This document shows positions 46,607 to 57,798 of a stretch of DNA of 64,000 bases, piece after piece (position 1 is the stretch's first letter; each line of letters starts with the position of its first letter). A model generated the notes under the pieces. That model did not search any database. It worked only from the letters and a program-made list of their open reading frames with translations, and was not told where the DNA came from. Origin of the DNA: Phallus indusiatus. Its lineage: Eukaryota > Basidiomycota > Agaricomycetes > Phallales > Phallaceae. The stretch spans positions 1,492,879-1,556,878 of the forward strand of contig JAQFWX010000010.1 in NCBI GenBank assembly GCA_027605045.1, read 5' to 3'. Both the position numbers and the translations under genes were made by a program.

Positions 46607-48470
46607 ATGTATTCTCCTGAAGACGTCTCAGGTTTTCTGCTACTAACTCTACCGAACTGCACTGTCGATGCGCCTTCGTTGGCTCCTCAAACCGGAACTT
46701 TGTCTCTAGAATGCGTCACTCTCAATCTCAATCAAGCATCGTTAAATAATGCCGACACGAACAAATCCGAGTCTTTCGCGAGTAACGAGCCTGATATTTG
46801 GCTCGTTTTGAAGTTGAATTCGTTTGAAATGGTCGTTTCACCAACACAGCGAATAAACTACAGTCGTACAGACTATACTTATATTTTCCTTCCCGAACCC
46901 GGACAGGATTCGCCTCGTGGCGCTAGCAACGAATTTATCAGATTAGTCGTACCCCCGGATCCAAACAATCCCACCTTTTCCGCTCAAGATCTCGAAACCA
47001 TGGAGGTCATTCTATCACAGTATGGTGTATTACACGACATCGATGCCGGAATTGTGCAGAAAAAGGGAGCGGTTCCACCGGCAAATTCAGATCAACCTCC
47101 GCCTTACACACAGTCCCTCGCCTCGTCTTCGTCTGCTTCGGCCTCAGCTTCAGCTACCGTGGCCGGTCAACGTCTAGGGGAGAAGAACGGTGGCGATGCA
47201 GTGACTGCCAGTGGTACCGGTACCGCATCAATATCCGATTTTAAAGGACATTTAGTCCTGATGGACCAAGCTGATGGCGCGGTGATTGGAACTCTAGATG
47301 AGAATGTCCAATTACGAGAAGATAAAGCTTTGAGTGTGCCGAAAGAAGGTGGAGAGAAGGATCCTGTCGTCATTGAGTTCCCTGGTGATGAAGAGGAAGT
47401 TTCGGGGAAAGGTACTACGGCTTATGTTCATCTTGCTGATGAACAGGATCGGGATATTTTGATACGAACCGCGGGATTGGTTAGGTATGTATTGATTTTG
47501 TGATGTTTCTTTTTGTCTAGATCTAACTTTGTTCTTGATGTCCAGTAACGGGATTGTTTTCCTTTCCTCTGCGTTGAGCTCGGGTATTACCTCCCTTGCC
47601 GATTTTTACATCGCACATTCTACACCTTCCACAAAAACAATCAACTTTTCTCCAAGCACAAATGCAAATATGAAGAGAATACACAATATAAGTGGCGCCG
47701 CCGTCAAAGTCACTTCTCGAACTACGAATGCCATATTCAAATTAGTCGACGTTACAATCAATAAGTTTGCTTCGTCAGGTAATGCTACGACCTCTGCCCC
47801 GTCAAACGGACCACGACCTCCCCAAGTAACTGTTCCTCCCCCTCCATTACCCCCTCGAAAAGGAAAAGAAAAACTGGACGCCGACAATCATCCGCCGCCT
47901 TTACCACCTCGCACTTTGGACGGATCCAATACTTCCAGCTCCGTGTCTCGTCCTGTTGGGGATTCAATACCTCCTCAGACTCAGAATACCCCACCCGGAA
48001 AAACGCGACTTTTAAACCGCGTTTTAGCGAGTACAGATATTATACTAACTGCTCTTGAACAATCCGCGACACAGCTTATCGACAGTGGAACTGACGCTGT
48101 ATCTCGGGGAATAAGTCACAAGTGAGTTTTCCAAATTTGATTTGTCATTGTGGGATTTTCAACTAATTTTTTTTTTTTGAAAAGGTATGGAAATCATGCT
48201 GGTGATTTATCAAGATTGGCGGGTGGAACCGTACGAAATGTGAGTTTGGTGTATGTGGATCTCCAAGGTGTGGGACGAAGGGCGTTGATCAAACGTGCTG
48301 GTAAAGCGGTTGTCAAAGCTAAATTTGCAGGACGGGACGTTGTATTTATGAATGGAACGGAAAATGCCACGAATCAAAGGACTCAAAGTCAAGGACCAAA
48401 CAATGTTAATACGAATTCGACTAGGAAAGGGGCCGTCGTTGGTCCAGGAAAATCTGTTTTGAAATCCTAA
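46607..48470 (+). CDS. Spartin/senescence-domain protein
   Basis: Exons 46607-47484, 47546-48121 and 48185-48470 give 579 residues. The N-terminal part reads as a beta-rich plant-senescence/spartin-like region (LSLECVTLNLNQ, LVLKLNSFEMVVSPTQRINY, FIRLVVPP). A Pro-rich segment has PPPYTQ and repeated PPPLPPR, possible WW/SH3 or ubiquitin-ligase docking sites. The C-terminal senescence domain includes NGIVFLSSALSSGITSLADF, then HKYGNHAGDLSRLAGGTVRN and VGRRALIKRAGKAVV. In animals spartin acts on lipid droplets and endosomes; a lipid-droplet role here is inferred. It follows PSO2 by 216 bp on the same strand. Confidence 0.85.
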
Positions 48471-49480
48471 TTCGGACTGAACTGTGTGCTGTTTTTATTT
48501 TGTGTTTTATACGTGTTATCCTTGTTTAGTATATGATTACACTTATTAAAGTTTGAGTATGCAAAGATATCAGCGCGTGTCACTAACATCATATGATGGA
48601 GAACGAAAGTTACCAGAGAGGATGTATCATTGAGATACAGGTTGAGCTATGCAAATAGGCTTATTTTTTTGCATTATAACGTCATAAAGATATACATAAG
48701 TTACGATTAACGGTGATAACTGGCCTATTATTAGAAATGAAAAATTTCGTCATTAACCAGTCTGGTTTCAACTGTATTCGTATTCTGCTTCTAAAATATG
48801 TTGTCATTAATACGTGAGCTTTGTTTAATCAAAAAAATTGCATACCAGTCAAGGAGCTGTAAGTTTTAGAATTATGGACATTCGATTAATCGACCCTATT
48901 TTGAAACTGAATCCGATAAAAATCCAGAGGAAGTGTCATTAATCGACAGCAGGCGAGCAGGTACATATATGAGAATTCTGAGCAAAGGAAAAATATGGTA
49001 AGACTGCTTTTGGTTGTGGCTTAGGAGGCGTAAACCAGTGATGGTGCTAGAAACGACTCGAAAGTATCATACCATCTTTCCTTCTGGGTGGAATGTTGAT
49101 GGAATTGACGAGTGTGATGTGACTTAGATTGATACGGACCAGGGTATCTAGAGTACCAAGATGAAATGTATATTGGCCGATAAGCAAGTATCTTTGTACT
49201 GTCGAAAGTCCTCCCAATGACTGTGTACCATCGTTAACGTTCTAGGGACTACATTCGTTCAAACTCCAGTTTTCGGGCTGATTGAGCAATTTCAAGAGCT
49301 GCCGAAGAGTCCGCGCGTCCGCTGTCATTTGAGATATATTAAAAAATTCACATCATTGAAAACAGTACCGATATAAGCATATTTATCACAAGGGCGAGAT
49401 TCTTTTTGGGCGAGAGCGTTCGCTGCAGTGCCAGTCACAAATGCTACTGAATAGCAGTAGTACGGTCGGGGGCCCAGGCC
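48471..49480. other. Intergenic
   Basis: No gene seen. AT-rich, leading into the repeat-rich segment. Confidence 0.4.
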
Positions 49481-49715
49481 GGGTGATCAGTCGATCGTTC
49501 AGATTGTCATCCCAGATCCACCCACTTAGTGACGTGGACCCCGGTCACGTTGTATAATTTCATTAATATAAAAATAATGTGAATATAATATATTTCCTGC
49601 CAAGTCAGTACATCAACATCAGAAGGCGTGTCTTCGCTAAAGTGAAAGTACGAGAGCAACGAGATTCAAATGAACAAATGAGACTTAGAGCCCTACATAT
49701 GTGATATTAGGGAAT
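49481..49715 (-). mobile_element. SINE-like repeat, copy 1
   Basis: Read on the minus strand: a tRNA-like head with a B-box-like TTTGAATCTCGTTGC (about 49680-49665), an AT-rich linker, then ATACAACGTGACCGGGGTCCA and the conserved unit CACTAAGTGGGTGGATC... GAACGATCGACTGATCACCC ending at 49481. The linker and unit match the plus-strand copy at 56730-56852. Confidence 0.6.
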
Positions 49716-49904
49716 CCCAAACACACTCTCCGAAACAACTGGCAAGTTTGGAGACAAATAATGAATATGGTAGAGAAACCTATAAATTAATAAGTAGAAA
49801 TACATTCTACTGAGATTGCAGAGGACAATATTTACCAATATACTCTATTATGCTGAATTCAAGTATAGTAGCCATATATTCACTTCACTGACGTGCATAT
49901 TCGT

Positions 49905-49998
49905 GAGCCGTGATGGATCAGTGGTCTTGGAAAGTGTTCAGGTTTGGCGCGTCGTTGCTTTTTCGAGACCCTTGGTTCGAATCCCGCTCGTGTCATAA
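49905..49998 (+). repeat. tRNA-like sequence
   Basis: It has an A-box-like TGGATCAGTGGTC and a B-box-like GGTTCGAATCC about 55 nt apart. The flanking 7-mers GCCGTGA and TCGTGTC can pair at 6 of 7 positions. The T stem and anticodon arm are poor, so it is a tRNA-derived repeat head, not a working tRNA gene. Confidence 0.6.
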
Positions 49999-50299
49999 AT
50001 TTGTTTTTCGTGTATTGGCATAATTTGTTGATGTGAACTGTAAAGTTTAATTACTATTGAAATATTTTTGTTAAACTGTCGAAGTTAAGCTTAAACTACT
50101 TTCTCAATGATGCTTAGGCACAAAAATATCATGTTGAGTATCTGATAGTTAGTAGAAACTTAGTTAGAGTAGTAATCTATTATGCAAAGACGGATGAAAA
50201 GAAGTAAGTGAAGGTGATGTAGTTAGAAAATTAAACTGTAACGGATAATGCGCGGTTGAAAAAATGAGTGTATACATGTAAGCTGGATTTGTTAAAACT

Positions 50300-51414
50300 C
50301 TAGTCTGTGTCATCAATGTATTCAGTGCATTCTTCTCTCAAATGTTTTTCCATGAAATCTTGGACAAATCCACTACCGCAGTAAGGGCAAAACTCAATTG
50401 TGGTCTCTTTGTCATGATCGGCAGGTTCTGCATAAAGCTCCATTGGCTGGTCACAGGTTCGCGTAGGGGAAGGGGCAGAACGGCGTGGCCTCTGAGGCCG
50501 GGAACTAACTCGAGACTTCTTCTTTTTCTCAATCTTTCGTTCACTTAGGCGAATGTCTGCTAAAATTTCTTCAAGTGTGGAGGGTAGCTCTGGTTCTTCT
50601 TCCTCAACTTTGACGCGTGGTCTTAGACTGTATGCTGTAAAACCAATTACTTCCCACCCAAATAAAAATAAAAATAAAAACTAGTGCTTACGAGTACTAT
50701 GTTCCCGACGAATCCCTCGCTGATTGAAAGGAAGTCGAGTTGATATTCCTTTTGGAGGAGGAATGGCGATAGCCCTAGTAATTGGCTGAAGCGCTACTAG
50801 GAAGATTAACAGAGTCACAAGTACGACAATTTTTTTGACTCACCGCCGTTTGCTGTATAAGGATATCCTGCAAGTTCAGTAGCGGTTTCATATGTTTTAT
50901 GTAAAGGAACTTCTCAAGTTCAGTGAAAATATAAATATTATCAAATAAATGCTTACCATAAAATCCGCATTCAAAACACTCGAGAAACGGTCCAATTTGG
51001 TCCTGTGTGAAAGTTGCGAAACTGGGTCGTTCAGTAACTAACGAGCACCAGCAGCACCAGCCGAGTCTTCGGTCCCTAGCATATGTTGCAAGGGCCGTTA
51101 CGGCGACTGCAGGCCATGTATTACGGCGTCCAGTGTGAAGCGGACTAATAAACCAAATTATAAAAAAAAATAAAGGAGAAAAGGAAGACATACTACGCCA
51201 ATTCCTCTGCCTCCTTTTTGTAAGGATTGCAGGCGACGATGTTGGGTGACTCGGCCTGCAGCGCCATGGCAGAAACATAGAGCGTGCGCAGAGCAGGGTC
51301 AAGGAAGGTGAGAGGGAGCTTCAAGGCACGTTGAGAGGCTCTCCAACGTCTCGCAATATTGCGATCAGGAAGATAGGAGCGTGTGCGATGAGAGTGAACG
51401 ACTTCGTATCGCAT
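50300..51414 (-). CDS. Zn-finger companion protein of the MULE-like element
   Basis: Five in-phase exons (51414-51197, 51144-50957, 50867-50844, 50793-50692, 50634-50300) encode 288 residues from the ATG at 51414. Visible features: an N-terminal basic segment (RTRSYLPDRNIARRWRASQR), a Cys-rich middle (GWCCWCSLVTERPSF and FLECFECGFYG), an acidic then Lys-rich stretch (KVEEEEPELP, KIEKKKKSR), and a C-terminal C2HC-type finger, FCPYCGSGFVQDFMEKHLRE followed by Cys. That suggests a nucleic-acid-binding protein. I do not recognise a family. It is divergently arranged with the transposase and both lie within the inverted repeats, so it is likely an accessory factor of the same element (inference). 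One exon is only 24 bp. Confidence 0.6.
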
Positions 51415-52050
51415 AGTTAAAGCAAAAGATTGTGGGGGATGGTGTGGTGGGGAGCTGCGGTACCCAATGCCGCCTTATATATGCCCTCAAAATCTCTCTG
51501 AAAAAATTAAATGAAAAAGGGTCCTATACATTTAAACATGTGTTGAATCAATTGAGAGAAAATTAAATGTCCGTTTATTTATTTTTCATGCCAAATACGC
51601 TGGGGATTCTACATCTTGGGGAATTTGTGTCCGTCGACGGAGGAAGAATTATACCATAAAAAGAAATTATGATCGTATACGTCCAATTTCTAAACCCAGA
51701 GTTGCGTCTCATTTTCCCTTTACCCTAACATTGACCAATTACAGTGGTGATGGGGACTTGGGAGATGAATTTGAGACCATGTGCTGAGCGCCACCCCAAT
51801 AAACGCGTCGCGCGTCGTGCAGAAAACCTCAAGAGAGGAGATCTATCTCGAAAATTCTATTCATTTTTTGTTTTGCCAAACAAACAAAGAGAAATATGAT
51901 ACGTTTTTATTTCTCAAGTTTCTTCCAAACAAACAAAGAGAAATACGACGCGTATTCTCATATTTAAACGCGATGTTTTTGTCGACAACTTCATCTCTTC
52001 AGAGACCCCCATTCCCGTCACCTTTCCTTCTCAATTCTTCCAAGTCATTC

Positions 52051-55000
52051 ATGACTGAACCCGACGCTCCTTTCGTCCCATTTATTCTAAACCAAAACTA
52101 TGTCTCTCCACCCCCTATTTTCTTCACGCCAGTCCAACATCTAATTGGATGTGGGCGACTGACGCGCCAAACGTCTGTCGAGGCCATCATAAATCATTCA
52201 CTCGGCGCGGTCGTTGAAACTCCAGTCTCTGGAGCTCAAATGGGCGTAGCTATTGCTCATAAATTTCCTATAAATCCTGACAATTTCATCCATCCAAAGA
52301 ATAATCTCCAATACTCACTTAACGGCATTAGGCACAACGGACAGCGGAATGTCAGGTGCTATCTTCTTCGCGACAAAGACACCGGAGCACCTGTTAAATG
52401 TGAGAAAACGCGTTACACATGTAAGTGATCAACTAAAATTGTAGATGATAGTTGATTTGACTCACTAATATTTTTGAGTTTAGGTGGCTCATTGAAAAAG
52501 TGCTTTTTCAATCTGTCTGAGGATGGATCGTCTTATACTTCCGTGGTATATGACACATGGGGTGAAGTTTTCATGAAGACGCTTGGTTTCTTTTGCGCGT
52601 TGCAGGAGCACGGCTGCTCATTTTCGAGGCTTCATCCAGATAGCGATAGTGAAACTGAGGCCAACAATCCAGAGCCTGAGAACCACGTTCTAGTGAGAAA
52701 AGATTGTCGTTCACCTCGCAAACATCGGAAGTGTCAAGGAGAGCTGTTACTGTGCAATGATCAATATGGACATTATTATATTCGGTTAGTATTTCAGTAT
52801 ATGTAATGTAAATTGGCACTTACATTTATCAAGCTGCGAATATTTTTCGAAAGGGAAGTGCAACCATTTGCGACTTCGTAATCTTGGGGAGTACAACATA
52901 GGATATCTTGTTGCACTCTTCAACGGCGACACCAGGAGAATACGGGACTTCGAAAGCAAAGCGGCGAGCGAAGGATATGGTCCGTTGGTATCTTGTAATA
53001 TTGCAATCGTCACACGGGCACAGAAAGAACTTTGTCGTGAGTAAAAAAATCTATTTTTTTCCTGCTTGTATGCTAAGCAGACGGAATGGCAGCCAATTGG
53101 CACCGGGATTCCCATGGTGTCTTGCAGCGCGGTAAAATGATCCCAATGAAAGAATGCCCCACCCGTTTCGACATACTCACACCAAACGACCTTCAGCAGT
53201 GCCCATTTATCATAATCGTTTCAACAAACCCGCACTCACATGGTCTGCCACAGCCTACGAAAACTCCTGCTACTGTACGCGCGGTATTTGAGTCCCTCCT
53301 AACACCTCTTGACTGGAGACTGGCTGATGCCACACCCCGCCGTGTTTTGCTGGACCATGCGTTTATGCAAAACTTGCGAAAAATACTCTGCTGGGAGAAT
53401 CATCAGGACCCAGGCCTTGGTGATCTCCATCCTTCTCTAGCAAATTATGACCATGCCGCCCGACTAATCAATCATTTACGAGAGGAGAGATATCCAGCCG
53501 GGACTGGTTTAGAAGGTATGAGTTACATATACATATATGCTTATAACCTTTTATTTACCTGAATTCCAGGTGCTAAGTATATGTTAGAAATTCACTCAGA
53601 ATTGCCAGCCGATAAGCAGTACCTCCGTTGCATTGAAACGTATGGTCGTCCTGGTTCAAAAGAAGGAACCTTTACCATTGTTATCTGCATGTTTCAAAAA
53701 ATGAGTGAACTTCTCCTTCGCGCATCACGGTTGACGATCGACACTGCTTTTAAACGTCTCAAAAATTGGCAAGAGTTTGAGATGGAAGCTTGGTTTTCGG
53801 AGTACGGACGCTGTAAGGTCTATTTAGTATACTAGTATATAATTGTACTAATGCCATTCCATTACAGCTATCGTTGTTGCACGCGCGATCACAACTTCTG
53901 AGAGTGCTATCGCTCACTACCATTTATTCAAACTTATCTTTGGTATCGTTGAAGCTGACACCGGTCGATCCGTGAGATTCCGACATATTCACGGGGATGG
54001 AATTGATACTGTGACGGCTGACGGACACCGTGGCCAAGCTCTAGGTGAGTTTATTCTTTTAGAACGAGAATCTTCCCACATATCTGATTTTTCTATAAGG
54101 ACTTGGCTTATATTGTCAAGAAATTTCTAAGGAGATGCATGGGTACTGTTCAGCTACATGGATCCGCCCGTTATATGCGCTCACTCCAAGGGAGCACCTC
54201 ATGAGATTCTACCGGTATTGCTTTGCCCACTATACGCGTAACGTTTCAAATCTGAGAGGACACGTCAATGAATCTGTACTATCTGCAATGATGAGTCTCG
54301 CTAGTGCAGAACCTTTACCAAATTTCGATGCAACGCTAGCTCGAATTTCTTCTGGAGGGAAAAAGGCCATTGGTAAGAATTTCGTAATGTTTTTTTATCA
54401 TTTATTAATACATTGATTAGACTGGTTGAAAGATAAGCAAACTGCAGAAGGTTTTTATCCTCTAGCAGCAATATATTGGCCCGAAAGCAGAATGCCACTG
54501 GACAGTTGGAGAGCGGCACCTTCAACTACAAATGGTAATGAACAATCTCATAGAAATATCAACAGAGATGGAACCAGACTTACTCTACTTGCCGGAATTA
54601 TGCGTGGCCTACAATTCGATTCGCGAGCTTTTGGAAATCTCAAATTCTTCACTAATGACTCTATTCAGCCGCGCGACCAAAGTTCAACCCATTTTCAAAG
54701 ACTGTTAAGGGGGATAAGACTTAAATGTAATTTTTTTCATTCATTATTATATTTTCTAATACTGACATTGTTTAGCTTCATCCCAGCAGAAAATTGTACA
54801 AGGAAAGGATGATGAGATTTCGAAGCTGGTAGAGAAGACAGCTCAACTTCGCGCCTCCATACGTTCTCTCAAACGTCCCAGCGATGATGACGGGTCACCA
54901 AGGGATACTAAACGACTCAAAAAAATTACTGAAGATCTTGAAGATGCAAATGAGCGTTTGCGCCAACTTATACCTCAAGGTTCGGGCTCAGTGTCACTCA

Positions 55001-55267
55001 CCACTGGGTTACCAACACAAGTTGAAACTAAGGTTCTTATTTTATCTTGACTTTAAAAAAAATATTTTGACGCATTTTCAGCCAAATATTCCAATTGAAT
55101 ACCCGCCGTATATTCCAAAGGTCTACCTTGAATACCCGTCGTATCTTCCGGCTGGACATCAAGTCATGGTACCAGGCCCTTCTCATGCGCCACCAATGGC
55201 ACCTCTACCAACTGCAGATGAATACATTCCTTTTGACTTGATTTCAAGATTCTATTCCTCTACTTGA
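52051..55267 (+). CDS. MULE-type transposase (WRKY/GCM1-like finger plus DDE domain)
   Basis: Ten exons join in phase without a stop: 52051-52420, 52484-52784, 52834-53036, 53081-53515, 53570-53812, 53868-54044, 54100-54372, 54421-54726, 54776-55032, 55082-55267; 916 residues. A Cys/His cluster (KCQGELLLC ... RCEYFSKGKCNHL) fits a WRKY/GCM1-like DNA-binding finger. The catalytic region has LTIDTAFKRLKNWQEFEMEA (Asp494), HIHGDGIDTVTADGHRGQAL (Asp569), a CFAHYTRNV CxxH motif, and STTNGNEQSHRNINRDGTRL (Glu708), in the spacing expected of a Mutator-like DDE triad. A coiled coil (EISKLVEKTAQLRASIRSL) and a Pro/Tyr-rich tail follow. This protein type is widespread in agaric genomes. MTEP (52051) is taken as start; in-frame ATGs lie upstream to 51781. 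Confidence 0.75.
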
Positions 55268-55397
55268 TTGATAAAATTTTCATATTTCAAGGACTTAAAG
55301 TAGATTCACTCATTAATACAATGTCCTGGACGCAGTTTTTTTTTTTGCTTGGTCGTTTAGTAACTAGTCGTTATGAAGTTTTACAGTTCACCGGTTT

Positions 55398-55660
55398 GTG
55401 TGTTCTGTGTGGCCTAGTGGTCATACCTCTGTGGCTTCTTTTTCTTTAGCTCGTATGTTCGAATCTCGTCATTGGCATGTTTTTACCTTAGCGAATACGC
55501 GCCTTTAATATTGATGTATTTAATTGATTAAAAAATATTATTTTATATTAAAATAAAATTATAAGCCGTGACCGGGGTCCATGAGTTATGGGTCGATCGT
55601 TCAGATTAGCATCCAAGATCCAACCGCTTAGTGGGATGGACCCCGGTCACGGCTAATAAT
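55398..55660 (+). mobile_element. SINE-like repeat, copy 2, with perfect 19 bp inverted ends on its tail
   Basis: A tRNA-like head (A-box-like TGGCCTAGTGGTC near 55412, B-box-like TGTTCGAATCTC near 55451), a very AT-rich linker, then a hairpin-forming tail. AGCCGTGACCGGGGTCCAT at 55564-55582 is the exact reverse complement of 55636-55654. Between them lies the conserved unit GGGTCGATCGTTCAGATT...CCGCTTAGTGGGAT in the opposite sense to copy 1. It lies just after the transposase gene, inside the MULE-like element. Confidence 0.6.
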
Positions 55661-55997
55661 TTCATTATAATATAAAATTATATTTTTTACTAAGTAAATA
55701 TCAATATTTTATGAAAAATCAATCTTAAAGAAGAGATATAATGGCATGGACTAGAAGTTCTGATTAAACCCGGGCCCTATACTTGCAGCTTACATTCATT
55801 GTCTTTAACTAGTACACATTATCTGTTTACACTGACAACTTGCTTTTCTAACTACCTTACACTAATGTACTTTTTATTTGCATAATAAATAAATACTCTA
55901 ACCAAGTTTCTACTAATTATTCATCTATAAAGTACACGACACGACGTTTTTCGCATTTAAGGGTTATGAGGGTTTTAAACTTTGTGTTCGGATATGT
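55661..55997. other. Right inverted-repeat region of the MULE-like element
   Basis: No gene. It contains the right-hand partner of the left inverted repeat at 50080-50265. Confidence 0.5.
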
Positions 55998-56080
55998 ACG
56001 CTATAGCTTAGCGGTGAAGTTCCTAATCTCACATTTTGCGAGGCTGCTCGTTCGAATTTCATTGCTCCCACATTTTTACT
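55998..56080 (+). repeat. tRNA-like sequence
   Basis: A-box-like TAGCTTAGCGGTGA and B-box-like CGTTCGAATTTC, about 45 nt apart. Stems pair poorly. It lies directly outside the right end of the MULE-like element. Confidence 0.55.
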
Positions 56081-56359
56081 TTGGTGAAGATGCATCTTTC
56101 TGACTAATAATGTACGTTGGTTGAACTTTTCAGAGTTGGTGACTCCGTGAACGCCCGTATCAGTAGTTCACACTCAGGGTAAAAATAACAACTTTATTTT
56201 TTTCGAAAGTGCTGGCAGATTTTTTCTTTGAGGAACAGTTCTGAAAACAAGTCACCTGAACAAAAGGCTGCGACAAAACTGAAGTTTACAGGTCTAGACT
56301 CTACATTTAAAAGACAAGCAGTTACATAAGACAGGAAATTCGAAGGAATTTTGTTCTTA

Positions 56360-56450
56360 CATGGCCGGGATTCGAACCAGAGGCCTCCAAAAATTAAGGA
56401 CTCCAAGACACACTCATCCTGAACTCCGTCCCACTGATCCAGTATAGGTC
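56360..56450 (-). repeat. tRNA-like sequence
   Basis: On the minus strand, A-box-like TGGATCAGTGGGA and B-box-like GGTTCGAATCCC. The A box is nearly the same as in the copy at 49905-49998. Confidence 0.55.
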
Positions 56451-56729
56451 ACGAGTACCGGCTCCAATTAAGCAAATATATATCTACTCCTCTGAACCGG
56501 ACAACACAGCATTCTTCAGCTTCAATATATTTTTAATCTTATAAATCTTATAAATGATTCATGGGTTCTTCTATTCGTCTCCCATAATTTTGAAGAGAGA
56601 CTCTGAGAGAGTTTGGGCCACCTATCTTCATGTGATGCTTGGTATTAATTGTATCTGCAACTCATTTTGTAGGTTGCTGCGTCTTCGCATATCAGAGCAA
56701 AAAAACTTCTCGTCATTTCCGCACACAAA

Positions 56730-56914
56730 CTCCCGAAATTATATTCATATTCAGATTATTTTTATATTCAGTGCAAATATACAACGTGACCGGGGTCCAT
56801 GTCACTAAGTGGGTGGATCTGAGATGCCAATCTGAACGATCGACTGATCACCCGGGGTCCATCTCACTAAGCGGCTGGATCTGGGATGACAATCTGAACG
56901 ATCGACCCATAACC
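56730..56914 (+). mobile_element. SINE-like tail, conserved unit in tandem
   Basis: An AT-rich linker matching copy 1 is followed by GTGACCGGGGTCCATGTCAC at 56786. The unit (about 66 bp) is then repeated once directly: 56786-56851 and 56852-56914, both ending GAACGATCGAC plus a short variant tail. It stops about 85 bp upstream of the CBP4-like start codon. Confidence 0.65.
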
Positions 56915-56999
56915 CGCCGAGGCCCGCAGATGAGCTCTACATTTCTGGTATTACGTCATCACTTTTTTTGTTCTGTCCCTTACTCCGGATTCAGACGAG

Positions 57000-57798
57000 A
57001 TGTCGAGAGCTCGAGTCGTGCTGCAAACATCGTTGATAGGAGGATTGTGTATGTTTTTGTTCCTGTTTCAAAGCACGTTCTTTAACTTAATATGATGTTT
57101 CTTTTCTTCTCTTTTTAGTTGTTGGTGTGGGATGGGTCCTCATGAAAGGTACCGTCGAATCTGTACTTGTCACGGTCTCATATGGACTCTAATCATCTTT
57201 TTTTTTCTACATCTTCTTAACTATTCATTACTTTATTTGTTTTTCTTGCATGAAATCTACTCCACGTGTATTTGGACAGCTGTAACGCCAACCCCTGAAC
57301 AGTACTATGCATCACTTTCGCCGGACCTGAAAAAACAGGTGGACATGGTTCGTGCTGCCAGGTTAGAGGAAGAAAAGAAGAGAGATAAGAATGATCAGGT
57401 CTGTCATTGCTTGTATGATTACACGAGCAAGGCTGATGCAGATGTCTCTTTTTGAAATCTCTTCCTCCCCCCCATGGCACCGTATTCAATCTTTTTGGAC
57501 TTTCTCTGGCCGATATTGATGATACCTTTGATGGCTGAATACGTCAATCTAACTGACTTTTGACCGTTCCTTGTGATCTCGGATCTTGACCTAAAAAACA
57601 ACTTGAGGGGGCAATTAATTTCTTTTCTGGATACTACCGATGACATTGACATTACCACTGTCGTGCTGACTGTTCTTATTGACATTCGTGACTTCCCGCG
57701 TTTGTCTATTTCTCACCTTCTCCTATATTCCGCTCCGGGCCACGTCCAACAAACAGTTGACCAATCCAGAAGCTGATAAGCCTATCTGGCGAAGGTGA
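57000..57798 (+). CDS. CBP4: Cbp4-like mitochondrial complex III assembly factor
   Basis: Four exons (57000-57048, 57119-57148, 57280-57398, 57757-57798) make 79 residues. A single membrane helix, VVLQTSLIGGLFVGVGWVLM, is followed by TPTPEQYYASLSPDLKKQVD, RAARLEEEKKRDKNDQ and NPEADKPIW. That matches the fungal Cbp4 layout: N-terminal membrane anchor, the TPT.EQ..SLSPDLK motif, then a charged tail. Cbp4 binds newly made cytochrome b with Cbp3-Cbp6 in the inner membrane. All phases fit. The third intron is long for this genome (358 nt), so the last exon is less certain. The family call rests on short motifs. Confidence 0.65.

Larger units (their letters stand above)
50078..55993. mobile_element. 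MULE-like DNA transposon with two divergent genes (approximate ends)
   Basis: The outer parts match as imperfect inverted repeats. Left 50138-50265 reads GTTAGTAGAAACTTAGTTAGAG ... TATTATGCAAA ... TAGTTAGAAAA. The reverse complement of right 55785-55935 reads AATTAGTAGAAACTTGGTTAGAG ... TATTATGCAAA ... TAGTTAGAAAA. Weaker similarity extends out to about 50080 and 55993. Inside are an intact transposase gene (+) and an intact companion gene (-) with their starts about 640 bp apart. Exact ends and target duplication could not be fixed. Confidence 0.6.

Noticed and set aside
49905..56450. Five tRNA-like sequences as working tRNA genes
   Set aside because: A and B boxes are good, but T stems and anticodon arms pair poorly and no consistent anticodon loop is present. 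They fit tRNA-derived repeat heads better.
57419..57685. 88-codon minus-strand frame inside the CBP4-like intron
   Set aside because: No recognisable motif and no promoter-like context; likely chance.
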